Part shown: positions 47,876 to 57,308 of the stretch, piece by piece | Layout of the letters: each line of letters begins with the position of its first letter | Position numbering within the stretch: the first letter of the stretch is position 1 | NCBI RefSeq assembly: GCF_004208535.1 | Contig: NZ_SGIS01000013.1 | Span: forward strand, 1-64,000 | Direction of reading: 5' to 3' | DNA: 64,000 nt | Source: Sphingomonas populi | Lineage (GTDB): Bacteria > Pseudomonadota > Alphaproteobacteria > Sphingomonadales > Sphingomonadaceae | Made by a program: the position numbers and the translations under genes | The notes under the pieces: generated by a model | Databases searched by the model: none | The model's input: only the letters and a program-made list of their open reading frames with translations | Told to the model about the DNA's origin: nothing

Positions 47876-48868
47876 ATGCACACCGCTCCCAACACGCTCG
47901 CCCTGATCGGCAACACGCCGCTCGTCCTGTTGAAAGGTCCGAGCGAGGCCGCCGGCGCCGAAATCTACGGCAAGTGCGAGTTCGCCAATCCCGGTGCCTC
48001 GGTGAAGGACCGTGCTGCGCTCGGCATCGTCGAGGATGCCGAGGCGCGTGGCACCATCAAGCCCGGCGGCACCTTCGTCGAGGGCACGGCGGGCAACACC
48101 GGCATCGGCATTGCGCTGGTCGCCAATGCGAAGGGCTACAAGACGATCATCGTCATGCCCGAAACGCAGAGCCGCGAGAAGATGGACACGTTGCGCGCGC
48201 TCGGCGCCGAACTCGTGCTGGTGCCGGCGGCGCCCTATTCGAACCCCGGCCATTTCGTCCACACCTCGCGCCGGATCGCCGAGGAGACCCCCAACGCGGT
48301 GTGGGCCAACCAGTTCGACAATATCGCCAACCGTCGCGCGCACATCACCGGCACCGCCGAGGAGATCTGGGCGCAGATGGAGGGGCGGATCGACGGTTTC
48401 ACCTGCGCGGCCGGCACCGGCGGCACGATCGCCGGCGTCGGCATGGGGCTGAAGGCCAAGGACGAGCGCGTCTGCATCGCGCTCAGTGATCCGCACGGTG
48501 CCGCGCTCTACGACTATTACGCGCATGGCGAACTTCGCTCGGAAGGATCGTCGGTTGCCGAAGGGATCGGGCAGGGGCGAATCACCGGCAATCTCGAAGG
48601 TGCGCCGATCGACACGCAGTTCCGCATTTCCGATGAAGAGGGACTCGAGTGGGTCAGCCGGCTTTTGTCTGAGGAAGGGCTGTGTCTCGGCCTGTCGTCG
48701 GGCATCAACGTCGCCGGCGCGGTGCGGCTGGCGCGGCAACTCGGGCCGGGTAGCCGGGTCGTGACGATCTTGTGCGATACGGGGTTCAGATACCTGTCAT
48801 CGCTCTACAATAAGGACTGGCTGGAGGCGAAAGGCCTGCCGGTTTTCCCCTGGCTTGCGACGAACTGA
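47876..48868 (+). CDS. cysK: Cysteine synthase A (O-acetylserine sulfhydrylase)
   Basis: A 330-residue PLP enzyme that makes cysteine from O-acetylserine and sulfide. The PLP lysine is in CEFANPGASVKDRAALGIVE, the phosphate loop in FVEGTAGNTGIGIALVANAK, the substrate region in MPETQSREKMDTLRALGAEL and TCAAGTGGTIAGVGMGLKA, with LGLSSGINVAGAVRLARQL and ILCDTGFRYLSSLYNKDWL at the end. ATG at 47876 follows GAGAGG. Length and motifs also allow CysB-like cystathionine synthase activity, so the exact reaction is inferred. Confidence 0.9.
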   Translation: MHTAPNTLALIGNTPLVLLKGPSEAAGAEIYGKCEFANPGASVKDRAALGIVEDAEARGTIKPGGTFVEGTAGNTGIGIALVANAKGYKTIIVMPETQSREKMDTLRALGAELVLVPAAPYSNPGHFVHTSRRIAEETPNAVWANQFDNIANRRAHITGTAEEIWAQMEGRIDGFTCAAGTGGTIAGVGMGLKAKDERVCIALSDPHGAALYDYYAHGELRSEGSSVAEGIGQGRITGNLEGAPIDTQFRISDEEGLEWVSRLLSEEGLCLGLSSGINVAGAVRLARQLGPGSRVVTILCDTGFRYLSSLYNKDWLEAKGLPVFPWLATN

Positions 48869-48917
48869 GGCAGGGCATCGACAACAGGATTTTTTTGCGT
48901 TACATTTCTGCCACAGT

Positions 48918-49211
48918 ATGAAGATCATCGTACCAGATACAGGCCATGCGAGCCACCGCGCCAAGGTCGGCATGATCGGCCTTGCGGCTGTGCTGCTGCT
49001 GATCGGCCTTGCCGCCGCAGTGTTCGCGACCGCGACCAAGGACCGGCCGGTGCTGCTCGCCGCCAATGCGCGGACGCATATGATGCAGCGCACGGCGGAC
49101 AATGCCGCCATGCCGAGCGACAAGGCCACCAACGAACCGCTCGCCGAACTCGGTGTCGCGCCGAGTTCATCGGCGGCCGACAATGCTTCGGACGCAGCGC
49201 GCGCCCAGTGA
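48918..49211 (+). CDS. Small single-span hypothetical protein
   Basis: A 97-residue protein beginning MKIIVPDTGHASHRAKVGM with one strong membrane helix (IGLAAVLLLIGLAAAVFATA) and a polar Ala/Ser-rich tail (SDKATNEPLAELGVAPSSSA). It is probably an inner-membrane protein with a periplasmic tail. The family is not recognised. It lies between cysK and the dcw cluster, 49 bp after cysK. Confidence 0.55.
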   Translation: MKIIVPDTGHASHRAKVGMIGLAAVLLLIGLAAAVFATATKDRPVLLAANARTHMMQRTADNAAMPSDKATNEPLAELGVAPSSSAADNASDAARAQ

Positions 49212-49553
49212 CCCTGGCAGTGATCGCGCACACTCTGCCCGGCTCGGGGAAAAGCCGGGAAATCACACCAAGAGTCGCCTCCGCGCCGGGAATTTCCGGG
49301 CGCGCGCGCTTGCGTATACGAACAATCCGAGAACATGTGGAAATGACGCGAAATAATTCTCAGGATAATCGAAGCGGATAGCGCCGATCCCGCCAAATCC
49401 CCGGATTTCCCCTTGAATCCCCGAACAGCCCTATGATACCTCCGTCTTCGACAGGGGCAGCTTTATCTCGCCTGCGCGATTCTCACCGGAGCGGCTGAAA
49501 AGCCGTTTTTCGGGCCGGGATCGGCGTGCCTGTCGCTTTGTGGAGCGTGGCAA
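49212..49553. promoter_or_regulatory. Leader/promoter region of the dcw cluster
   Basis: A 342-bp gap before mraZ. Near 49412-49440, TTGAAT and TATGAT occur but only 13 bp apart, too close for a normal sigma-70 promoter, so no promoter is assigned with confidence. An intrinsic-terminator-like hairpin is at 49490-49510. No clear run of TGGGN boxes for MraZ is seen. No gene is found. Confidence 0.4.
49490..49510 (+). terminator. Terminator-like hairpin upstream of mraZ
   Basis: CGGCT-GAAA-AGCCG (49492-49505), a GAAA-tetraloop hairpin, followed directly by TTTTT. It lies 44 bp before the mraZ start and far (280 bp) beyond the upstream gene's stop. It may be an attenuator in the mraZ leader or a late terminator of upstream transcription. 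Confidence 0.6.
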
Positions 49554-50054
49554 GTGGGGGACCGGCAGGAGTATCAGGGAAAGGGACTTGGCCTTGTCGA
49601 TGACAAGGGTCGCGTCGCTATTCCCAGCGCACTCCGCACCACCCTAGCCAAGAACGCGCCGCGCGACGACGGCAAGGATGGTGGCACCGTCATCATCGCC
49701 CCGCACCCGACCTATCGCTGCCTGATCGCCTATGACCCCGGCTTCATCGAAACGCTGAAGCGCGAGTGCGAAGTGCGCGACGAAGCGCACGTCGCGGCGA
49801 CCGGCGCATCGGACTACAACATCCTCGCCCGCGCCGGTGCGGCGGAATTGCTGCCGTTCGATGGCAGCGGCCGCTTCATCATGCCCGCGTTCGAGCGCCG
49901 CTATGCGCGCATCGAGGAGGTCGCCTTCTTCCACGGCACCTTCAAGTGGATCACGATCTGGTCGCCGCGCGTGATGATCGAGACCGACGGAATCGACCCG
50001 TTCCTAAAGGAAGCGGTCGAGTTCCAGTGCGCGGAGAAGGGGATCGTGCTGTGA
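49554..50054 (+). CDS. mraZ: Transcriptional regulator MraZ
   Basis: A 166-residue protein with two AbrB/SpoVT-like DNA-binding motifs: [20 protein letters not shown] and ALRTTLAK near the N-terminus, and [20 protein letters not shown] in the second half. MraZ represses the dcw promoter. The GTG start (MGDRQEYQG) sits directly before the conserved core. It overlaps rsmH by 4 nt. Length is slightly above the usual 140-150 residues. Confidence 0.93.
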   Translation: MGDRQEYQGKGLGLVDDKGRVAIPSALRTTLAKNAPRDDGKDGGTVIIAPHPTYRCLIAYDPGFIETLKRECEVRDEAHVAATGASDYNILARAGAAELLPFDGSGRFIMPAFERRYARIEEVAFFHGTFKWITIWSPRVMIETDGIDPFLKEAVEFQCAEKGIVL

Positions 50055-50998
50055 GTGATGCTCCGCACATCCCCGTGCTGCTCGACGAAGTGCTTGAAGG
50101 GCTCGCGGTGCAACCCGGTTCGGCGCAGGTCGATGCGACCTTCGGCGCGGGCGGCTACACGCGCGCGATCCTCGCCGCTGGCGGGCGCGTGTTCGCGTTC
50201 GATCGCGATCCCGATGCGATCGCCGACGGACAAGCGCTGGTCGCCGCGTCGGATGGCGCGCTGACGCTGATCGCGGCGACCTTCTCCGCGCTGGAAGCTG
50301 AACTCGCCGCGCGTGACGCGCTGCCGGTCGATGGTGTCGTCATGGACATCGGCGTTAGTTCGATGATGCTCGACCGGCCCGAGCGCGGCTTCAGCTTCCA
50401 GCAGGACGGCCCGCTCGACATGCGGATGAGCCAGGCAGGCGAGAGCGCCGCCGATTTCCTCAACACCGCCGACGAGGATGTCATCGCCGACGTGCTGTAC
50501 GAATATGGCGAGGAACCGCGCTCGCGGCGGGTCGCGCGCGCGATCGTCGCGGCGAGGCCGCTGACGCGCACCACCGAACTCGCGAACGTGGTCAGGAAGG
50601 CGCTGGGGTATAAGCCGCACGACAAGAAAGACCCGTCGACGCGGACCTTCCAGGCGATCCGCATTCACATCAACCGTGAGCTTGGCGAACTCGCCGACGG
50701 TCTCGCGGCGGCGGAGCGCGCGCTTGGGCCGGGTGGCAGGCTCGCGGTGGTGACGTTCCACAGCCTTGAGGACCGGCTGGTGAAGCGGTTCTTCCGCGAA
50801 CGGAGCGGCGGCCTGCCGGGCGGATCGCGCCACCTGCCGCAGGTCGCGGCGAAGGCGGAACCGAGTTTCGAGAATGTCGCGCGCGCGGTGCGCGCGGGTG
50901 AGGCCGAGCTCGCGCGCAATCCGCGCGCGCGTTCGGCGACGTTACGGGTCGCGCAGCGGACGGCGGCTGCGGCTTGGGTGAATGAGGGAGCGTTGTAA
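50051..50998 (+). CDS. rsmH: 16S rRNA (cytosine(1402)-N4)-methyltransferase
   Basis: A 315-residue SAM-dependent methyltransferase. Signatures: [39 protein letters not shown] (SAM site), [40 protein letters not shown] and [16 protein letters not shown]. It methylates C1402 in the ribosomal P site. GTG start in a GTGA overlap with mraZ, the usual dcw order. Confidence 0.96.
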   Translation: MSDAPHIPVLLDEVLEGLAVQPGSAQVDATFGAGGYTRAILAAGGRVFAFDRDPDAIADGQALVAASDGALTLIAATFSALEAELAARDALPVDGVVMDIGVSSMMLDRPERGFSFQQDGPLDMRMSQAGESAADFLNTADEDVIADVLYEYGEEPRSRRVARAIVAARPLTRTTELANVVRKALGYKPHDKKDPSTRTFQAIRIHINRELGELADGLAAAERALGPGGRLAVVTFHSLEDRLVKRFFRERSGGLPGGSRHLPQVAAKAEPSFENVARAVRAGEAELARNPRARSATLRVAQRTAAAAWVNEGAL

Positions 50999-51591
50999 TG
51001 CTTGGGCTTGCGTGGAAGACCCTTGGCTGGTTTCTGGCTGGTGTTGCGGTGGCGCTTGGCTTTCTGCTCGTTCCGCTTCAGGTCGCGGCGGAGCGCAAGA
51101 AGCTCGACCACACCGTCGCCGACATCGCCCAGGCGCACCGGGATATCCGTGCGCTGGAGACCGAATTCGAGACGCGCGCCAACCTCGCCCAGCTCGACCA
51201 GTGGAACAACGACACGCTCCGGCTGGTCGCCCCCGGTGCCGGCCAGTTCGTCGCCGATGAGGCGGCACTCGCCGCGATCGACGTCCATCAGCCGGGTACG
51301 GCGGACATCCAGACCGCGTCGTTCGTGCCCGCGCCGCCGGTAACGGAATCGCCGGCCGCAGCGGCCCCCGCGCAGGTCGAAACCGCTGCCGTCACCCCGG
51401 TTCGCGCACCCGCTCCGGTGGCCGCACCGGCCAAGCCCGCGCCCGTCGCCGCTGTCGCCGCCGTCAAGCCGACCACCGCGAAGCGCGCCAAGGCGCAGGC
51501 GGTGGCGATGCTCGATCGCAAGCTGCTGAGCGATTCAACCGTCGGCGATCTGCTGTCGTCCGCGCGGGCGGAATCGCGCCGGGCGCGATGA
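50998..51591 (+). CDS. ftsL: Cell division protein FtsL-like
   Basis: A 197-residue bitopic protein in the ftsL position between rsmH and ftsI. The N-terminal helix (LAWKTLGWFLAGVAVALGFL, residues 4-26) is followed by a coiled coil (AAERKKLDHTVADIAQAHRD, RALETEFETRANLAQLDQW). The C-terminal half is an unusual Ala/Pro/Val-rich low-complexity stretch (PVTESPAAAAPAQVETAAV and similar) ending in a basic segment. FtsL bridges FtsB, FtsQ and FtsWI. The name rests on topology and position because FtsL sequences diverge strongly. Confidence 0.8.
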   Translation: MLGLAWKTLGWFLAGVAVALGFLLVPLQVAAERKKLDHTVADIAQAHRDIRALETEFETRANLAQLDQWNNDTLRLVAPGAGQFVADEAALAAIDVHQPGTADIQTASFVPAPPVTESPAAAAPAQVETAAVTPVRAPAPVAAPAKPAPVAAVAAVKPTTAKRAKAQAVAMLDRKLLSDSTVGDLLSSARAESRRAR

Positions 51592-53327
51592 GCACTTTCC
51601 TCGCTCGCCCCCTGCCGCAGCGCCGGTCGAGCGGTCAGCGCCATGCGCTGATCGCGACTGCGCATGTCCGGCTGATGATCCTGATGCTGTTCCTCGGCGC
51701 CGGGTTTCTGGTGGTGATCGGCAAGATCGCGCTGCTCGGGCTGTTCGGGTCGGCGGCGGATGCGCGCGGCGTTGCGGTCAATCCGGTCGTGCGCAGCGAC
51801 ATCCTCGACCGCAACGGTGAGCCGCTCGCCCGCACGATCGACGCCTGGACGGTGGGCGTGCGCCCGCACGAAATCCTTGGCGACAAGCGCGCGCTCGCCG
51901 AAGCTTTGGTCAAGATCATGCCGGGGCATGACGAGGACTGGTATTACGCCAAGCTCGGCATGAAGGCGAACTTCACCTATCTCGAACGCCACGCATCACC
52001 CGCGCTGGTCAATGCGATCCACGATCTCGGCGAGCCGGGCATCGTCTTCGCGCAGGAGCCCGAGCGGCTCTATCCGCAATCGACGCTCGCCGCCCACGCG
52101 CTCGGTTATATCGGGCCGAGCGGGGATGATCCCAACATCGCCGGTCGCGCCGGCATCGAGCGCGCCTTCGACGAACGGCTGAGCAGCCCGGCCGAGCGTG
52201 GCGTGCCCGTCTCGCTGTCGCTCGACGCGCGCGTGCAGGCGGCGATGGAGAGCGAACTCGGGCGCGCGATGGCGACGTTCAGCGCCCGCAACGCGACCGG
52301 CATCGTGCTCGACGTGCATACCGGCGAGGTGATCGCGATGGCGTCGCTGCCGGTGTACAACCCCAACAAGATCAGCGGCACCGCGTCCGACGCGCTGCGC
52401 AACAACGTGACGCAGAGCGTGTACGAGCTGGGATCGACCTTCAAGCCGATCACGATGGCGACCGCGATCCAGAGCGGCACCGTCACGTCGATGGCGCGCC
52501 GGTTCGATGCGACCGCGCCGCTCAAGGTCGGCGGCTTCACCATCCACGACGAGCGCGGCGACCCCAAGCGCTGGCTCAATATCCCCGAGACTTTGATCTA
52601 TTCGTCCAACGTCGCCACCGCGCGGATCGCGGACGAGGTCGGCGCGGCGCGGATGCAGGCGATGTTCCGTCAGCTCGGCTTCGATTCGAAGCCCGAGATC
52701 GAGGTGCGCGAGAAGGCGCATCCTTTGTGGCCCCGTTATTGGGCGCGGACCACGACGATGACCACCGCTTACGGCCACGGCATCGCGATCACCCCGTTGC
52801 AGCTCGCCAGCGCCTATGCCGCGCTGGTCAACGGCGGCGTGTGGCGGCCATCGACGCTGCTCAAGGTCGCGCCGGGCCACGCACCAGCCGGGCGGCGGGT
52901 GCTGTCCGAGGAAACCAGCGCGCGGATGCGCCAACTCCTCCGGCTCGTCTGCCTGTACGGCACGGGACGCAAGGGCGATGCGCCGGGCTACCGTGTCGGC
53001 GGCAAGACCGGCACTGCCGAGGCGGCCTCTAACGGTGGCTACGATCACTCGCGCAACGTCGCGACCTTCGTCGCCGCATTCCCGATGGATGCGCCGCGCT
53101 ATGTCGTGCTTGCGATGCTCGATTCGCCGCTCGGCACCAAGGAGACGTTCGGCTGGAAGACCGCCGCATGGAACGCGGCGCCGGTGGTGGGCCGCGTCAT
53201 CGCCCGGACGGGGGCGATGCTCGGCGTGATGCCCGACGCGCGGCGTGAGGTCGATCTCGCCGATCTCCGGCCGATGCTGACCCTCGTCGCAGGCGCTCAG
53301 GCCCCGACCGGCGAGGAGGAGCAGTGA
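51588..53327 (+). CDS. ftsI: Peptidoglycan transpeptidase FtsI (PBP3)
   Basis: A 579-residue class B penicillin-binding protein of septal synthesis. One N-terminal helix (LMILMLFLGAGFLVVIGKIA), then the pedestal domain (VRSDILDRNGEPLARTIDAW), and the transpeptidase with nucleophile Ser283 in YELGSTFKPI, the SSN motif in LIYSSNVATA and the KTG motif (Lys473) in VGGKTGTAE. It partners with FtsW, also in this cluster. ATGA overlap with ftsL. Confidence 0.96.
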   Translation: MSTFLARPLPQRRSSGQRHALIATAHVRLMILMLFLGAGFLVVIGKIALLGLFGSAADARGVAVNPVVRSDILDRNGEPLARTIDAWTVGVRPHEILGDKRALAEALVKIMPGHDEDWYYAKLGMKANFTYLERHASPALVNAIHDLGEPGIVFAQEPERLYPQSTLAAHALGYIGPSGDDPNIAGRAGIERAFDERLSSPAERGVPVSLSLDARVQAAMESELGRAMATFSARNATGIVLDVHTGEVIAMASLPVYNPNKISGTASDALRNNVTQSVYELGSTFKPITMATAIQSGTVTSMARRFDATAPLKVGGFTIHDERGDPKRWLNIPETLIYSSNVATARIADEVGAARMQAMFRQLGFDSKPEIEVREKAHPLWPRYWARTTTMTTAYGHGIAITPLQLASAYAALVNGGVWRPSTLLKVAPGHAPAGRRVLSEETSARMRQLLRLVCLYGTGRKGDAPGYRVGGKTGTAEAASNGGYDHSRNVATFVAAFPMDAPRYVVLAMLDSPLGTKETFGWKTAAWNAAPVVGRVIARTGAMLGVMPDARREVDLADLRPMLTLVAGAQAPTGEEEQ

Positions 53328-54739
53328 GGCTTTCGGCGTTGATTTCCGGTGCGTCCGACGTGCCGGTGACGGGCTTCGCGATCGACCATCGCAAGGTCGC
53401 GCCCGGCACGGTGTTCGGCGCCTTTCCTGGCGCGCGCTTCAACGGCGAGGATTATATCGAGGCGGCGATCGCCAGTGGCGCGGTCGCCGTCGTCGCGCGC
53501 CCGGAGGCGAGGGTCGAGGGGGCGGTGCATGTCGTCGATGCCGAGCCGCGCCGCCGCTTCGCCCAACTCGCCGCGCGCTATTTCGCGCCGTTCCCGACGA
53601 CGGCGGTGGCGGTGACTGGCACCAACGGCAAGACCTCGACCGTCGAGATGGTGCGCCAGCTTTGGCGGATGGCGGGGTTCCACGCCGCGTCGATCGGCAC
53701 GCTTGGCGTGACCACCGCCGACGAGCGCGTCTCGACCGGGCTGACCACGCCTGACATCGTCACCTTCCTGTCCAACGTCGCGGGCCTCGCGCGCGAAGGC
53801 GTGACGCACCTCGCGTTCGAGGCGTCGAGCCACGGCCTCGACCAATATCGTACCGAGGGCGTGCCCTTGGCGGCGGCGGCGTTCACCAACCTCAGCCGCG
53901 ATCATCTCGATTACCACGGCACGATGGAGGCGTATCTCGCCGCCAAGCTGCGGCTGTTCGGTGAGGTGCTGACGCCCGGCACGACGGCGGTGGTGTGGGC
54001 TGACGATGCCGCGTCGGCTGAGGTCGCGCGCGTGGCGCAGGCGCGCGGGATCGCTGTGGTGTCGGTTGGCACGCAGGGCGAAACCTTGCGGCTGGTGTCG
54101 CGCGAACCGACTTTGCTCGGCCAGACGCTGACGGTAGAGCACGATGGCAAGGCCCACCGAGTCACGCTGCCGCTGATCGGCGCCTATCAGGCGGCGAACG
54201 CGCTGGTCTCGGCCGGGCTGGTGATCGCGACCGGCGGCGATGCGGCGGCGACGCTGGCGGCGCTGGCAAGGCTCCAGCCGGTGCGCGGGCGGTTGGAGCG
54301 CGCGGTGATCGCTCGGAGTGGCGCGCCGGTCTATGTCGATTACGCGCATACCCCCGACGCGCTCGACGCCGCCATCGCCGCGCTGCGCCCGCATGTCGGC
54401 GGGCGGCTGATCGTCGTGTTCGGCGCGGGCGGTGACCGTGATACCGGTAAGCGCATCGAGATGGGCCGCGTCGCCGCCGCCAAGGCCGATCACGTCATCG
54501 TCACCGACGACAATCCGCGCAGCGAAGACCCCGCCGCGATCCGCGCGATGGTGCTCGCGGGCGCGCCGGACGCGATCGAGATCGGGTCGCGGCGCGAGGC
54601 GATCGGCGCGGCCATCGCTGGCGCGGGGCCGCAGGATATCGTGCTGATCGCCGGCAAGGGCCACGAGCAAGGCCAGATCGTCGGCGATCTCGTCCTGCCG
54701 TTCGACGACGTCAGCGTCGCGCGCGAGATGACGGCGTGA
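53324..54739 (+). CDS. murE: UDP-MurNAc-tripeptide synthetase (meso-DAP ligase)
   Basis: A 471-residue Mur ligase. ATP site VAVTGTNGKTSTVEMVRQLW (residues about 97-105), the substrate region TLGVTTADERVSTGLTTPDI, carbamylated-Lys neighbourhood, and the TDDNPRSEDP block with DNPR, which specifies meso-diaminopimelate as substrate. The C-terminal GKGHEQGQIV is typical of MurE. It overlaps ftsI by 4 nt. A palindromic repeat separates it from murF. Confidence 0.96.
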   Translation: MRLSALISGASDVPVTGFAIDHRKVAPGTVFGAFPGARFNGEDYIEAAIASGAVAVVARPEARVEGAVHVVDAEPRRRFAQLAARYFAPFPTTAVAVTGTNGKTSTVEMVRQLWRMAGFHAASIGTLGVTTADERVSTGLTTPDIVTFLSNVAGLAREGVTHLAFEASSHGLDQYRTEGVPLAAAAFTNLSRDHLDYHGTMEAYLAAKLRLFGEVLTPGTTAVVWADDAASAEVARVAQARGIAVVSVGTQGETLRLVSREPTLLGQTLTVEHDGKAHRVTLPLIGAYQAANALVSAGLVIATGGDAAATLAALARLQPVRGRLERAVIARSGAPVYVDYAHTPDALDAAIAALRPHVGGRLIVVFGAGGDRDTGKRIEMGRVAAAKADHVIVTDDNPRSEDPAAIRAMVLAGAPDAIEIGSRREAIGAAIAGAGPQDIVLIAGKGHEQGQIVGDLVLPFDDVSVAREMTA

Positions 54740-54762
54740 GGCTGGCTCAACACGCAACAAAA

Positions 54763-54862
54763 TCCCCCTCCCGCTCGCGGGAGGGGTTAGGGGAGGGCAT
54801 GTCAAAACGCGCTTCCTCTGAACAGGCCCTCCCCCGACCCCTCCCAGAAGTGGGAGGGGAGA
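54763..54862. repeat. Palindromic two-arm repeat, family 4 (murE-murF gap)
   Basis: Left arm about 54763-54801 (CCCTCCCGCTCGCGGGAGGG hairpin, then GTTAGGGGAGGGC) and right arm about 54824-54862 (GCCCTCCCCCGACCCCTCCC, then AGAAGTGGGAGGGG). The inverted arms have several mismatches. The end of the right arm, GGGAGGGGAGAA, lies directly before the murF start codon and acts as its ribosome-binding site. Confidence 0.88.
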
Positions 54863-54863
54863 A

Positions 54864-56237
54864 GTGAGTCTCTGGACCTCAGCCGAAATAGCCGCCGCGA
54901 CCGGCGGCACGCCTTCCGCCGACTTCACCGTCTCGGGCGTCGCGTTCGATTCGCGCGAGGTCGGCCCCGGCGACCTGTTCATCGCGTTGAAGGGCGAGGC
55001 AACCGACGGCCATCGCTTTCTCGACCAGTGCTTCGCGCAAGGCGCCGCCGGCGCGATCGTCAGCACGGACACCCAGCACCCCCACGTCCGCGTCGCCGAT
55101 ACGACCACCGCGCTCGAAGCGCTCGCCCGCGCATCGCGTGCCCGCACGCACGCGAAGATCATCGGCGTCACCGGCTCGGTCGGCAAGACCGGCACCAAGG
55201 AGGCGCTGTTCGCCGCGCTCGATCGCGGCGCGCGCGGGCAGGCGCACCGCTCGGTCAAAAGCTACAACAACCATACCGGCGTGCCGTTAAGCCTCGCGCG
55301 GATGCCGGCGGAAAGCCGCTTCGGCGTGTTCGAAATGGGCATGAACCACGCGGGCGAACTCGCCGCGCTCACCCGCATCGTCCGCCCGCATATCGCTTTG
55401 GTGACGGCGATCGCCCCCGCGCACACCGCCTTCTTCTCGGGCGAGGCCGCGATTGCCGATGCCAAGGGCGAGATCTTCCAGGGCCTCGAACCCGGCGGCA
55501 CCGCGATCATCCCCTTCGACAGCCCGCACCGCGACCGGCTGATCGCCGCCGCCGCGCCTTACGCCGCCCACATCGTCACCTTCGGCTCGGGCGCGGGCGC
55601 CGATGTCCGCGCGATCGAGGCCATGCCCGTCGCATCGGGCGGCACCTTCGTCACCGCGCGGCTCGGCGACAGCGAACTCAATTACACGATCAGCCAGCCC
55701 GGCGCGCATTGGGTATCGAACACGCTCGCGGTGCTGGCGGCGGTGCGCGCGGCGGGCGGCGACCTCGCGCTCGCCGGCCTCGCGCTTGCCGAGATGGAGG
55801 GGCTGGCCGGGCGCGGTGCGCGCTTTACCGTTCCCGTCGGTGCGGGCGAAGCGCTGGTGATCGACGAAAGCTACAACGCCAATCCCTCGTCGATGCGCGC
55901 CACGCTGGCGGTGCTGGGGCAGCAGGACGCTACGCGCAAAGTCGTCGTGCTCGGCGAGATGCGCGAGCTTGGCGCGGATAGCGACGCCTATCACGCCGCG
56001 CTCGCCGGGCCGATCCGCGGCGCAGGCGTCGAGACGGGCATATTGGTCGGTGAATCCATGCGCGCGCTTTCGAACGCGCTTGAGGGGCAGGGCGATTTCG
56101 TCCATGTGCCCGACGCCGCAGCCGCGCGCGAGCGCCTCCGGGCGCTGCTTGCGCCGGGCGACGCGGTTCTCATCAAGGGTTCGAACGGCGTGGGGTTGTC
56201 GGCGGTGGTCGCGGCCTTGCGGAGCGGGATTGGGTAA
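54864..56237 (+). CDS. murF: UDP-MurNAc-tripeptide--D-Ala-D-Ala ligase
   Basis: A 457-residue Mur ligase. ATP loop KIIGVTGSVGKTGTKEALFA (with Thr-Gly in place of Thr-Ser), SYNNHTGVPLSLARMPAESR, EMGMNHAGELAALTRIVRPH and DESYNANPSSMRATLAVLG are MurF hallmarks. The GTG start (MSLWTSAEIAAATGGTP) follows the palindromic repeat, whose GGGAGGGG gives the ribosome-binding site. mraY begins on the base after its stop. Confidence 0.96.
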   Translation: MSLWTSAEIAAATGGTPSADFTVSGVAFDSREVGPGDLFIALKGEATDGHRFLDQCFAQGAAGAIVSTDTQHPHVRVADTTTALEALARASRARTHAKIIGVTGSVGKTGTKEALFAALDRGARGQAHRSVKSYNNHTGVPLSLARMPAESRFGVFEMGMNHAGELAALTRIVRPHIALVTAIAPAHTAFFSGEAAIADAKGEIFQGLEPGGTAIIPFDSPHRDRLIAAAAPYAAHIVTFGSGAGADVRAIEAMPVASGGTFVTARLGDSELNYTISQPGAHWVSNTLAVLAAVRAAGGDLALAGLALAEMEGLAGRGARFTVPVGAGEALVIDESYNANPSSMRATLAVLGQQDATRKVVVLGEMRELGADSDAYHAALAGPIRGAGVETGILVGESMRALSNALEGQGDFVHVPDAAAARERLRALLAPGDAVLIKGSNGVGLSAVVAALRSGIG

Positions 56238-57308
56238 ATGTTCTATTTCATCGCCGAGCTGTTCCACTTCCACGGCGGTTGGAATCTGTTCCGCTACCTC
56301 AGCTTCCGCACCGGCGCGGCGGTGGCGACGGCGCTGTTCCTCGGGCTGCTGATCGGCCCGCGCTTCATCGGCTGGCTGCGCGTGCGGCAGGGGAAGGGCC
56401 AGCCGATCCGGCTCGATGGCCCGCAATCGCATTTCGCCAAGCGCGGCACGCCGACGATGGGCGGGCTGATGATCCTCACCAGCCTCGTCGTCTCGGTGCT
56501 GCTGTGGATGGACCTGTCGAATCCGTTCGTCTGGGCCTGCACGTTCGTGACGCTTGGCTTCGGCGCGATCGGTTTCCTCGACGATTACGACAAGGTGCGC
56601 AAGGCGAGCACGGCGGGCGTGTCGGGCCGGGTGCGGCTGTTCGGCGAATTCGCCATCGCCATCGCGGCGAGCGCGATGATCGTCCATCAGAACGGCACGC
56701 ATCTGTACCTGCCGTTCATTACCGGCATTTCGATCGATCTCGGCTATTTCTACATCCTGTTCGCCGCGTTCACGATCGTCGCGTTCGGCAATGCGGTGAA
56801 CCTGACCGACGGGCTCGACGGCCTCGCCACCATGCCGGTCATCATCGCGGCGGTGGCGTTCATGCTGATCGCGTATCTCGCGGGTAACGCCAAATTCGCG
56901 ACCTATCTAGGCATCCCGCATGTGTTCGGCGCGGGCGAACTGGCGATCTTCTGCGGCGGTATCGTCGGGGCCGGACTGGCGTTCCTGTGGTTCAACGCGC
57001 CGCCGGCGGCGGTGTTCATGGGCGACACCGGCAGCCTCGCGCTCGGTGGCGCACTCGGCGCGATCGCGGTGACGGCGCATCACGAGATCGTGCTTGGCAT
57101 CATCGGCGGGCTGTTCGTGGTCGAGGCGCTGTCGGTCATCATCCAGGTGTTCTGGTACAAGCGCACCGGCAAGCGCGTGTTCCGCATGGCGCCGATCCAC
57201 CATCATTTCGAGCAGCTCGGCTGGGCGGAGTCGACGGTTGTGGTGCGCTTCTGGATCGTCGCGCTGGTGCTGGCGCTGGCCGGCCTTTCGACGCTCAAGC
57301 TCAGGTGA
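56238..57308 (+). CDS. mraY: Phospho-MurNAc-pentapeptide transferase MraY
   Basis: A 356-residue polytopic enzyme that makes lipid I from UDP-MurNAc-pentapeptide and undecaprenyl phosphate. Signature blocks: [37 protein letters not shown] (Asp-rich metal site), [19 protein letters not shown] and [18 protein letters not shown], then [17 protein letters not shown]. About ten helices. It overlaps murD by 4 nt. Confidence 0.97.
   Translation: MFYFIAELFHFHGGWNLFRYLSFRTGAAVATALFLGLLIGPRFIGWLRVRQGKGQPIRLDGPQSHFAKRGTPTMGGLMILTSLVVSVLLWMDLSNPFVWACTFVTLGFGAIGFLDDYDKVRKASTAGVSGRVRLFGEFAIAIAASAMIVHQNGTHLYLPFITGISIDLGYFYILFAAFTIVAFGNAVNLTDGLDGLATMPVIIAAVAFMLIAYLAGNAKFATYLGIPHVFGAGELAIFCGGIVGAGLAFLWFNAPPAAVFMGDTGSLALGGALGAIAVTAHHEIVLGIIGGLFVVEALSVIIQVFWYKRTGKRVFRMAPIHHHFEQLGWAESTVVVRFWIVALVLALAGLSTLKLR

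Noticed and set aside
53297..56702. Very long minus-strand frames opposite murE and murF
   Set aside because: They are antisense shadows of Mur ligases with Arg/His-rich nonsense translations.
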